A stretch of DNA of 34,423 nucleotides, from contig JADFJG010000022.1 in the NCBI GenBank assembly GCA_022566265.1, positions 4,863 through 39,285 of the forward strand, read 5' to 3'. The notes beneath the pieces were generated by a model that ran no database searches, had not been told where the DNA came from, and was given only the letters and a program-made list of their open reading frames with translations. The position numbers and the translations under genes are program-made. Source of the DNA: Pseudomonadota bacterium. GTDB taxonomy: Bacteria > Pseudomonadota > Alphaproteobacteria > SMXQ01. Below are positions 24,171 through 30,664 of the stretch, in pieces. Positions within the stretch are counted from its first letter, which is position 1; each line of letters opens with the position of its first letter.

Positions 24171-25595
24171 TCAGTCCTCCCGGATGAAGACCGTCCGGCC
24201 GCCGACCGCCGTTCTCAGGGCCTGGCCCTGGACCGGCCTGCCATCGAAGGGTGAGTTCTTGGATTTGCTGAGGAACCGCTTATCGTCGATCTTCCACGGC
24301 CGGTCGGGATCGAACAGCACGAGATCCGCCGGCCCGCCCTTCCTCAACGCGCCGGCCTCGAGACCGAGGAGATCGGCGGGCGCCGAGGTGACGCGGCGCA
24401 GCAGATCGGCGAGGGGGAGATGGCCGTTGTGATGAAGCTCGAGGATCAGCGGCAGCAGCGTCTCGAGCCCGATGATGCCGGGCGCCGCCTGGGCGAAGGG
24501 CAGGCGCTTGCTTTCCTGATCCTGAGGCGCGTGGTCCGAGGCGATGGCGTCGATGGTGCCGTCCTTGACCCCCTCGACGATGGCCTGGCGGTCCGTCTCG
24601 GCGCGCAGCGGCGGCGATAATTTGGCGAAGGTGCGGTATTCCCCCACCGCCGTCTCGTTGAGGCCGAAATAATGGGGCGCGGTGTCGCAGGTCACGGGCA
24701 GGCCGCGCGCCTTGGCCCGGCGCACCGCCTCCACCCCTTCGGCGGTGGAGACATGGGCGACGTGATAGCGCGCGCCCGTCAACTCCACGAGGCGGATGTC
24801 GCGCTCGATCATGATGACCTCGGCCGCCGCCGGGATGCCGACGAGGCCGAGGCGCGTCGACGTCTCGCCCTCGTTCATGTGTCCACCCGCGGCCAGGCTC
24901 GGTTCCTCCGGGTGCTGGACGATCAACAGGTCGAAGGTGCTGGCGTAGCTCATCGCGCGCCGCATCACCAGGGCGTCGGCGACGGCCTGGGTGCCGTCGG
25001 TGAAGGCCACCGCGCCGGCGGCGTGGAGCAGCCCCATTTCGGTCATGCGCTTGCCTTCGAGGCCCTGGGTGATGGCGGCGTAGGGATAGACGTTGGCGCC
25101 GCCCGCTTTGCGCCCGCGGGAAATGACGAATTCCACCAGCGCCGCGTCGTCGATCACCGGCGTGGTGTTGGGCAGGCAGATCATGGTGGTGACGCCGCCG
25201 GCCGCCGCCGCGCGTCCGGCGGTCATGATGGTTTCCTTGTGCTCCTCGCCCGGTTCGCGCAACTGCACCCGCATGTCCACCAGGCCGGGCGCCAGGCAAT
25301 GCGCCCCGCAGTCCACCGTCTCGATGCCCTCGGGTACGCCGTCGGCGAACAGGCCGGGGCCGAAATCGGCGATTTCCGCCCCTTCCGTCAACAGGGCGCC
25401 CGGGGCGTCGAGGCCGCTCGCCGGGTCCAGCAGCCGGGCGTCGATGTAGGCCGTGCGGGCGGCGGACGCCACCCGGGCGTCCGCCGTCGGCGCCGGCGCC
25501 TTCGGACCGCCGGCCTTCGCCGGTGGACTGTCCGGACCGGTTGGCGCTTGGTGCCCGGCGGCGAATTCCAGGGGCAGTTTCTTGGCGGCCGTCAT
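24171..25595 (-). CDS. pyrC: Dihydroorotase-like protein lacking the HxH metal ligands (PyrC'/PyrX type)
   Basis: 474 residues, amidohydrolase fold of class I dihydroorotases: [40 protein letters not shown]-like [32 protein letters not shown] and [14 protein letters not shown]. In active enzymes the first motif is DMHVHLREPG; here Arg109 and Gln111 replace both histidines, and Gln358 replaces the His of DHAPH. His228, His278 and Asp354 remain. Loss of HxH predicts no binuclear metal centre, as in the Pseudomonas PyrC' that supports ATCase assembly without catalysis. The ATG overlaps the pyrB stop by 4 bp (ATGA), which fixes the start and the unusual 45-residue Ala/Pro-rich N-terminal extension. 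A catalytic dihydroorotase would have to be encoded elsewhere. Confidence 0.88.
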   Translation of the reverse strand: MTAAKKLPLEFAAGHQAPTGPDSPPAKAGGPKAPAPTADARVASAARTAYIDARLLDPASGLDAPGALLTEGAEIADFGPGLFADGVPEGIETVDCGAHCLAPGLVDMRVQLREPGEEHKETIMTAGRAAAAGGVTTMICLPNTTPVIDDAALVEFVISRGRKAGGANVYPYAAITQGLEGKRMTEMGLLHAAGAVAFTDGTQAVADALVMRRAMSYASTFDLLIVQHPEEPSLAAGGHMNEGETSTRLGLVGIPAAAEVIMIERDIRLVELTGARYHVAHVSTAEGVEAVRRAKARGLPVTCDTAPHYFGLNETAVGEYRTFAKLSPPLRAETDRQAIVEGVKDGTIDAIASDHAPQDQESKRLPFAQAAPGIIGLETLLPLILELHHNGHLPLADLLRRVTSAPADLLGLEAGALRKGGPADLVLFDPDRPWKIDDKRFLSKSKNSPFDGRPVQGQALRTAVGGRTVFIRED

Positions 25596-26563
25596 GCGGC
25601 GGCGCCCTCCAATTCGGTGGAATGGTTCCTGGTGATCGCCTCGAGGCAGGCCATGCGCACGGCGACGCCGGCCTCGACCTGCTCGGGGATGACGCTGCGC
25701 GTGATATCGTCGGCGACCTCGGTGTCGATCTCGGCGCCCCGGTTGACCGGGCCGGGGTGCATGATCAGCGCGTCGGGCTTGGCGGCGGCGAGCTTGGCGT
25801 AATCGAGCCCGAAGAAATGGAAATATTCGCGCACCGACGGCACGAAGATACCGTGCATGCGCTCGGTCTGGAGCCTGAGCATCATGACGATGTCGCAGTC
25901 CGCCAGCCCGCTCGCCATGTCATGGTGGACCTCGACCCCCATGCGCTCGATCCCGGGCGGCAGAAGGGTCGGCGGGCCGACGACGCGCACCCGCGCGCCC
26001 ATGATGTTCAGCAGATGGATGTTCGAGCGCCCGACGCGGCTGTGCAGCACGTCGCCGCAGATCGCCACCAAAAGCCCCCTGAGCCGGCCCTTGCGGCGGC
26101 GGATCGTCAGCGCGTCGAGCAGCGCCTGGGTCGGGTGTTCGTGGGACCCGTCGCCGGCGTTGATCACCGAGCACGTGACCTTTTGCGACAACAGCTCGAC
26201 GGCGCCCGAATCGGGATGGCGGACGATGAGGACGTCCGGGTTCATGGCGTTGAGGGTCATCGCCGTGTCGATCACCGTCTCTCCCTTCTTGATCGAGGAG
26301 TTCCTCACCGACATGTTGATGACGTCGCCGCCGAGCCTTTTCCCGGCGATCTCGAACGAGGTCCGGGTGCGCGTCGAATCCTCGAAGAACAGGTTCATCA
26401 CCGTGCGCCCGCGCAGCATGTCGAGCTTCCTGTCGGGTCCGCGGTTGAACTCGAAATAGGTATCGGCGAGGTCGAGGAGATAGATGATTTCGTCGGCGCT
26501 TAGGCCTTCGATGCCGAGAAGGTGGCGGTGGGCAAAGGCGCGATTGGGAGCGTTGCCGTCCAT
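25592..26563 (-). CDS. pyrB: Aspartate carbamoyltransferase catalytic subunit
   Basis: 323 residues from the ATG at 26561-26563 ([20 protein letters not shown]). The frame is open to a TTG at 26602, but those 13 extra residues look non-conserved. Neither start has a clear Shine-Dalgarno. Key motifs: [20 protein letters not shown] (carbamoyl-phosphate site), [29 protein letters not shown] and [13 protein letters not shown] (aspartate and catalytic loops). It condenses carbamoyl phosphate with aspartate in the first committed step of pyrimidine synthesis. No regulatory subunit gene (pyrI) is nearby; ATGA overlap with the dihydroorotase-like gene suggests the two proteins form one complex, as in Pseudomonas. 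Confidence 0.95.
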   Translation of the reverse strand: MDGNAPNRAFAHRHLLGIEGLSADEIIYLLDLADTYFEFNRGPDRKLDMLRGRTVMNLFFEDSTRTRTSFEIAGKRLGGDVINMSVRNSSIKKGETVIDTAMTLNAMNPDVLIVRHPDSGAVELLSQKVTCSVINAGDGSHEHPTQALLDALTIRRRKGRLRGLLVAICGDVLHSRVGRSNIHLLNIMGARVRVVGPPTLLPPGIERMGVEVHHDMASGLADCDIVMMLRLQTERMHGIFVPSVREYFHFFGLDYAKLAAAKPDALIMHPGPVNRGAEIDTEVADDITRSVIPEQVEAGVAVRMACLEAITRNHSTELEGAAA

Positions 26564-26653
26564 CAAAGCGGCAATATACGGCCTAGAGCACCGGCGGCGC
26601 AAGCGGGCAGGTGGAGTAAATCGTGGTGAACACGGGGGGGCGCCGAAAACATC

Positions 26654-27712
26654 CTAGGGATCGTCGAGAAGGGAAAGCTGTTGGCCGGCCTGGCCGGTCA
26701 ACCGGACATGCTTGATCGTGCGCTCAACGTCCTGGTTGGCGTTGATGTCGATCATGTGGATTCCGGGATGGGCGTTCTGAAATACACGGAACAGTTCATC
26801 CGCGAACGCTCGTCCTATGAACGACACGCCGCGAAAATCCAAGACGATTTCGGTAAATTTCTCGAATCTTGTCACCAGCCTTTTCGCTTGTGACCGGGAG
26901 ACAAGATCCTCTCCCTCGTATTTCGCCAGCCGGACGGGGACGTGGGTCTTGCTGAACCGGCTGTCTTCATCCTCGTATCGGTTAAAGACCTCTCGGGCCG
27001 TTCGGCTCGTGCGTGGGTCCAGAAACAATGAAACACGAGTGCCTTTCAATACGCGGTCCTTCTCTTCTATCTCAAAAATCCAGTCTTTGCCGTCGCCCGA
27101 TGTACCGAAAAAAAGATCGTCGGACCAGATGCTAAACTCATCGAACATGCGGGAGGTGAAGAAGATGCCCTCTCCCGTGTGTTTTTCCGTATCGGTTGTA
27201 AGTTTTCCTTTGCTCAGTTCAAGTATTGCATACCACTTATTTTCAATTCCAAGCTCTTTTTGGATTTTTTCAAATATTCCCACACCATGATCTCTAATTA
27301 TCATTTCAATTTGAAGCTCATTGACGATTATTGCTATATCCATTTTTGAGGATTCTGAGTGATCGATTACATTATTGACTATTTCCGTAAATCCGTGATG
27401 GCATATACCGACTACGTTTTTCGGATAATCGCGTAAATATTTTTGCACGGTTTCCAACCAGACCGTGTCTTCCCTTAAATCCGGCGTCACCGGGATTTCG
27501 AACGCTTTTTTGACGAAGTCCTTGAGGAAATACCGGCGAGCCTTGGTCTTACCTTCCCCGTAAACGAGTCCCTCATCGACCAGGCTTCGCAGATATGAGT
27601 TCGCGGTCTGCCGCGAAACCTCGAACCTTTCCACGATCATCCGCACCACATCATGCGGGTGGTCCCGCAAGTTTTCGAAAATAAAGTCTCTAACCTCTTG
27701 TTTCAGCGACAT
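26654..27712 (-). CDS. Winged-helix / GHKL ATPase / STAS-like (DUF4325) fusion regulator
   Basis: 352 residues. 1-65: winged helix-turn-helix (VSRQTANSYLRSLVDEGLVY). About 95-235: GHKL ATPase of the anti-sigma/HSP90 type, with N box FTEIVNNVIDHSES (Glu110, Asn114), G1 DHGVG (141-145), G2 HTGEG (178-182) and GTRVSLFLD. No DHp phospho-His is seen. About 263-340: STAS-like DUF4325 (EIVLDFRGVSFIGRAFADEL). Such ATPase and STAS pieces are usually separate partner-switch proteins; here they share one chain with a DNA-binding domain. Base composition is clearly more AT-rich than the neighbours, especially 27180-27460, suggesting acquisition by transfer. It has a strong promoter and repeated boxes upstream. 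It precedes pyrB on the same strand with a 90-bp gap. Function unknown. Confidence 0.8.
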   Translation of the reverse strand: MSLKQEVRDFIFENLRDHPHDVVRMIVERFEVSRQTANSYLRSLVDEGLVYGEGKTKARRYFLKDFVKKAFEIPVTPDLREDTVWLETVQKYLRDYPKNVVGICHHGFTEIVNNVIDHSESSKMDIAIIVNELQIEMIIRDHGVGIFEKIQKELGIENKWYAILELSKGKLTTDTEKHTGEGIFFTSRMFDEFSIWSDDLFFGTSGDGKDWIFEIEEKDRVLKGTRVSLFLDPRTSRTAREVFNRYEDEDSRFSKTHVPVRLAKYEGEDLVSRSQAKRLVTRFEKFTEIVLDFRGVSFIGRAFADELFRVFQNAHPGIHMIDINANQDVERTIKHVRLTGQAGQQLSLLDDP

Positions 27713-27754
27713 TTTTCAGAGCTTCCATCCCAACTGTACGGCGAGGCTTAGAGT

Positions 27755-27784
27755 ATTGTAAGGCATTTTTTGGATTATTGTCAA
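27755..27784 (-). promoter_or_regulatory. Strong sigma-70-type promoter of the HTH-GHKL-STAS gene
   Basis: On the minus strand TTGACA (27784-27779), an 18-bp spacer and TACAAT (27760-27755). Transcription would begin near 27748, about 35 nt before the ATG at 27712, with GGAAG as ribosome-binding site. The -35 is part of one of three repeated TTGTCAA boxes. Confidence 0.6.
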
Positions 27785-27843
27785 GGTAGGGCATGTTATT
27801 GTCAAGTGAATGGCCGCCGATTGTAAGACGATTACTTGACAAT
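27777..27843. promoter_or_regulatory. Three ATTGTCAAG boxes, candidate operator array
   Basis: ATTGTCAAG occurs at 27777-27785 and again at 27798-27806, starts 21 bp apart (two helical turns). ATTGTCAAGT (27798-27807) also forms a perfect 10-bp inverted repeat with ACTTGACAAT (27834-27843). The first copy overlaps the -35 of the regulator gene. Nothing else in the window shares them. The rest of the 211-bp gap contains GC-rich palindromes (CAGGCGCCTG at 27865, CGCGGCGCCGCG at 27896) downstream of the CoA transferase. Confidence 0.5.
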
Positions 27844-27923
27844 GAACAGAATTTGGCTGAGACACAGGCGCCTGGCCTGGCTCCGTCGGACCGGGCGCGG
27901 CGCCGCGGCCCGCCTTGGGGGCT

Positions 27924-29171
27924 TCAGATCAGGCCCTTGTCGCGAAGCCCGGCGATCTCATCGGCGCCGAGTGCGAGAATTTCCGCCAGCACCTCGTCGG
28001 TGTGCTGGCCCAGCATCGGCGGCGGATGGCGGTAGGTCGGAGGCGTCGCCGACATCGCCATGGGACAGGCCATGAAGTGGACCGGCTCAGGCCCCGCCGC
28101 CGGATGGTTCATGGCGATCTCGATGCCCCGGGCCTTGACCTGGGGGTCTTTGAAGACCTCATCGACATCGTTCACCGGGCCACAGGGGACGTTGATCTTC
28201 TCGAGCCCCGCGAGCCAGTGTTCGGTAGGCTGTTTGGCGGTGATCTCCTCGATCAACGCCGACAGCTCGTCGCGATTCACGATGCGTCGCTGGTTGGTGC
28301 GGAACTTCTCGTCCTCGGCCAGCTCGGGGACGCCGGCGAAGTCGCAGAAGCGGGCGAACTGGTCGTCGTTGCCGGCGGCCAGGATGACGTGGCCGTCGGC
28401 TGTCGGCACCACCGTGTAGGGAACGATGCAGGGATGGCCGTTGCCGATCCGTGGCGGGTTCTCGCCGGTGATCAGGTAAAACTGGCCCATGTAACTGAGG
28501 CTGGCCGCCTGGGAGTCGAGCAGCGAGAGGTCGATCATCTGGCCCTCGCCGGTGATCTCGCGGTGGTGCATGGCGGCAAGGATGGCGATCGCCCCGTGCA
28601 TGCCGCACATCATATCGGCGATGGCGATGCCGACCTTCTGGGGCGCGCCTTCGGTCTCCCCGGTGATGCTCATCACGCCGCCCATGCCCTGGGCGAGAAA
28701 ATCGTAACCGGCGCGCTTGGCATAGGGGCCGGTCTGGCCGAAGCCGGTGATCGAGCAATAGATCAGCGACGGGAACTCCTTGGCGAGGGTCGCGTAATCG
28801 AGCCCGTACTTGGCCAATGACCCGACCTTGAAGTTCTCCACCAGGACGTCGCATTTGGCGATCAGGCGGCGGGCGAGCTCCTGGCCCCCGGGCTTGGTGA
28901 AGTCGATGGTAAGGGACCGCTTGTTGCGGTTCGTACTCAGGAAATAGGCGCTCTCCGTGGTGTCGTTGCCGTCCTCGTCCTTGAGGAACGGCGGTCCCCA
29001 ACTGCGGGTGTCGTCGCCGTGACCGGGGCGCTCGACCTTGATCACGTCGGCGCCCAGGTCGCCGAGGAACTGGGTACAGGAGGGACCCGCCAAAATGCGG
29101 GTGATGTCGAATACGCGCAGCCCTTGAAGCGGGCCGTTAGCTCCCGGACGGGGAGAATTCGGATCGGTCAT
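27924..29171 (-). CDS. CaiB/BaiF family (class III) CoA transferase
   Basis: 415 residues. GLRVFDITRILAGPSCTQFL and LGADVIKVERPGHGDDTR are the N-terminal family signature; FLSTNRNKRSLTIDF and CDVLVENFKVGSLAKYGLDY follow. Asp186 in VGIAIADMMCGMHGAIAIL is at the position of the catalytic Asp that forms the acyl-anhydride intermediate in formyl-CoA transferase. GYDFLAQGMGGVMSITGE and LDSQAASLSYMGQFYL are typical. The enzyme moves CoA between carboxylic acids in the cytoplasm as an intertwined dimer. Donor and acceptor cannot be told; annotation as formyl-CoA transferase would be over-specific. It stands alone on the minus strand, with no pathway genes nearby. Start ATG at 29169-29171, with GAGGA about 15 bases upstream. 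Confidence 0.9.
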   Translation of the reverse strand: MTDPNSPRPGANGPLQGLRVFDITRILAGPSCTQFLGDLGADVIKVERPGHGDDTRSWGPPFLKDEDGNDTTESAYFLSTNRNKRSLTIDFTKPGGQELARRLIAKCDVLVENFKVGSLAKYGLDYATLAKEFPSLIYCSITGFGQTGPYAKRAGYDFLAQGMGGVMSITGETEGAPQKVGIAIADMMCGMHGAIAILAAMHHREITGEGQMIDLSLLDSQAASLSYMGQFYLITGENPPRIGNGHPCIVPYTVVPTADGHVILAAGNDDQFARFCDFAGVPELAEDEKFRTNQRRIVNRDELSALIEEITAKQPTEHWLAGLEKINVPCGPVNDVDEVFKDPQVKARGIEIAMNHPAAGPEPVHFMACPMAMSATPPTYRHPPPMLGQHTDEVLAEILALGADEIAGLRDKGLI

Positions 29172-29337
29172 TGTTCAGCTTCGTCCTCGCTTAAACGGCG
29201 GAGATTCGTCTTGACTTCGGTGCCTGCTGTTTTAGCCCCCTAAGTCGGGGTCTTATAGATGAGAGCGCCGGTCGAGGCAAGGGAAGCGCCCGACTTGCGC
29301 CCGCGAGGCCGGGGAGGCTTCGTCCTTAGGCCCATCG

Positions 29338-29368
29338 TGGACTTATATATATTCAATGGATAAGTCCA
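29338..29368. repeat. AT-rich inverted repeat
   Basis: TGGACTTAT (29338-29346) and ATAAGTCCA (29360-29368) are a perfect 9-bp inverted repeat with a 13-base spacer. It lies in a 57-bp island (29341-29397) of TATATA-rich DNA that breaks abruptly from the GC-rich surroundings. The remaining 165 bp towards the CoA transferase gene (29172-29337) holds no gene I can support. Confidence 0.6.
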
Positions 29369-29490
29369 TTTATATATTTAATCCCAATTTCCATTGTGGA
29401 CACTCCGGGCGCTCGGGGCAACAGTGCCGGCGCCAGGGCCAAGATCAGCGGCAAGGTCACGGCCGCCAGGGTGGCGAGGGCCGCGCTCAT
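29353..29490 (-). CDS. Short hypothetical ORF overlapping ruvX, possible gene remnant
   Basis: 45 codons from the ATG at 29488-29490, which overlaps the ruvX stop as ATGA. The first 30 residues are GC-rich and hydrophobic (ALATLAAVTLPLILALAPAL), like one membrane helix. The last 14 (MEIGIKYINGLIH) are encoded in the AT-rich island and look unrelated. The coupling to ruvX and the start of a membrane helix suggest the 5' end of a membrane-protein gene whose remainder was lost. It could also be a non-coding frame. Family not recognised. Confidence 0.3.
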   Translation of the reverse strand: MSAALATLAAVTLPLILALAPALLPRAPGVSTMEIGIKYINGLIH

Positions 29491-29978
29491 GGTTTGTCGC
29501 CATCGGACCCGGCGGCGCCCTTGGCGATGAAATCGAGCGCCCCTTGCAGGATGTAGGCGGCCGCCGCCTTGTCGATCAGTTGGCCCCGGCGCCGGCGCGA
29601 GAGATCGGCCTCGATCAGCATCCTCTCGGCGGCAAGGGTGGACAGGCGCTCGTCCCAGAAGCAGATATCGATGTCGATCCTCGCCATGAGATTGTCGGTG
29701 AAGGCGCGCACCGACTGGCAGCGCCGGCCCTCTGAGCCGTCCATGTTGATCGGCAGGCCGATCACCAGGGCGCCGACGGCGAACTCCTCGATCAGCCGGA
29801 CGAGCCGCTCGGCGTCGTCGCCAAAGCGGGTGCGCTTTAGGGTCTCGAGCGGCGACGCGATGGTCAGCGTGACGTCCGACAACGCCAACCCGATGGTCTT
29901 GCTGCCCACGTCCAGGCCCAGGAGTCGCTGGCCGGAAGGCAGGTTCGCTGGCAGTTCGGCGGGGTTGCGGAGGGGCAT
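29487..29978 (-). CDS. ruvX: Holliday junction resolvase-like YqgF/RuvX
   Basis: 163 residues, RNase H-like fold. LLGLDVGSKTIGLALSD holds the first catalytic Asp, VIGLPINMDGSEGRRCQSVR the conserved loop, FWDERLSTLAAERML the Glu and DKAAAAYILQ the last Asp. The family processes the 5' end of pre-16S rRNA in E. coli and can cut branched DNA. The N terminus has about 18 extra residues (PLRNPAELPANLPSGQ) common in alphaproteobacteria. Start ATG at 29976-29978 has no strong Shine-Dalgarno. It is divergent from gatC with a repeat element between. Confidence 0.93.
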   Translation of the reverse strand: MPLRNPAELPANLPSGQRLLGLDVGSKTIGLALSDVTLTIASPLETLKRTRFGDDAERLVRLIEEFAVGALVIGLPINMDGSEGRRCQSVRAFTDNLMARIDIDICFWDERLSTLAAERMLIEADLSRRRRGQLIDKAAAAYILQGALDFIAKGAAGSDGDKP

Positions 29979-30069
29979 GGCGGGTGATAACTTGCGTCTC
30001 GATCCTGGCCCGGGGGCTTAATTCCTGCCGGGAATTGAAGCGCTTACGCGCCTTCCCGTTTGGAGATAC

Positions 30070-30321
30070 TTAACCCGGATTTTTCATGAAGGGAACGGAA
30101 TTTGCGGCGAGCGATGTTTGTCCAAGGCGGTGTGCGAAGCCGAAAGTCATAGCATCGTTATGGCTTGAGGTTTCGTGCGCCGATTTGGGCAAACAGGGCC
30201 GGCGCAAAACCGTTCAGCGGAGGAGGGTACAAAGCGGCCCTTTTCGAAAAACGAATCGAGCCCTTGAAGTAAAACACGCAACACCCCCCGAGGGAGCGCC
30301 TTCATGAAAAATTCGGGTTAA
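30070..30321. mobile_element. MITE-like element with 23-bp terminal inverted repeats abutting gatC
   Basis: TTAACCCGGATTTTTCATGA-AGG (30070-30092) and, on the other strand, TTAACCCGAATTTTTCATGA-AGG (30321-30299) match at 22 of 23 bases. Similarity stops sharply inward. The 206-bp interior has no transposase or other convincing ORF. The ends begin with TTAA, which could be a palindromic target site. It looks like a non-autonomous IS derivative; I recall similar ends on IS1380-type elements but cannot verify this. It fills nearly all of the 347-bp ruvX-gatC gap, leaving four bases before the gatC start. Confidence 0.8.
30304..30321 (+). promoter_or_regulatory. Five-codon leader ORF (MKNSG) ending 4 bases before gatC
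   Basis: AGGGAG (30291-30296), a 7-base spacer and ATG AAA AAT TCG GGT TAA form a well-placed mini-ORF within the right end of the element. gatC has no Shine-Dalgarno of its own; its ATG is 4 bases after this TAA. Re-initiation of ribosomes from the mini-ORF may therefore drive gatC. Confidence 0.5.
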
Positions 30322-30325
30322 TCAG

Positions 30326-30613
30326 ATGTCGCTGGATAAAGCCACAGTGGCGAAGATCGCGCGACTCGCCCGGATCAAGGTGCCCGATGAGGATCTCGAC
30401 GCCCTGGCCGGGGAATTGTCGCGCATCCTCGACTGGATCGAACAGCTCAACGAGGTCGACACCCGGGACGTGCCGCCGATGACCCACGTCGCCGCCATGA
30501 AGCTCAAATGGCGCCAGGACGAGGTCACCGGCGCCCCGCCGCGCGACGATTTGATCGCCAACGCGCCCGAGGAACGGGACGGCTTTTTCTGTGTGCCCAA
30601 GGTGTTGGAATGA
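30326..30613 (+). CDS. gatC: Asp-tRNA(Asn)/Glu-tRNA(Gln) amidotransferase subunit C
   Basis: 95 residues, the usual GatC length. VAKIARLARIKVPDEDLDAL is the N-terminal family helix, ILDWIEQLNEVDTRDVPPMT the central belt, and LIANAPEERDGFFCVPKVLE the C-terminal strand that wraps around GatA. GatC stabilises the GatA-GatB complex. The start is set by homology; the DNA upstream is the end of a repeat element rather than a normal leader. Its last codons (PKVLE, stop) are the first unit of a 23-bp repeat that leads into gatA. Confidence 0.94.
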   Translation: MSLDKATVAKIARLARIKVPDEDLDALAGELSRILDWIEQLNEVDTRDVPPMTHVAAMKLKWRQDEVTGAPPRDDLIANAPEERDGFFCVPKVLE

Positions 30614-30664
30614 TGGGGCCCAAGGTGTTGGAATGACCGGGCCCAAGGTAATCGAATGACCGGG
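30596..30664 (+). repeat. Three 23-bp units forming a chain of ATGA-coupled mini-ORFs between gatC and gatA
   Basis: Units start at 30596, 30619 and 30642 (CCCAAGGTGTTGGAATGA-TGGGG and variants). Each carries GAATGA. The gatC stop overlaps an ATG (30610) that opens MMGPKVLE and stops at 30634-30636. That stop overlaps an ATG (30633) opening MTGPKVIE, stopping at 30657-30659, which overlaps the gatA ATG (30656). PKVLE of gatC is thus repeated in both mini-ORFs. The 23-bp period keeps the overlap but shifts frame each time. Confidence 0.9.

Noticed and set aside
26564-26602. TTG start of pyrB at 26602
   Set aside because: The 13 added residues ([12 protein letters not shown]) are unlike PyrB N termini, and the internal ATG at 26563 fits better.
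27896-27907. CGCGGCGCCGCG palindrome as terminator of the CoA transferase gene
   Set aside because: It has no loop and no U-tract; such palindromes are expected by chance in DNA of this GC content.
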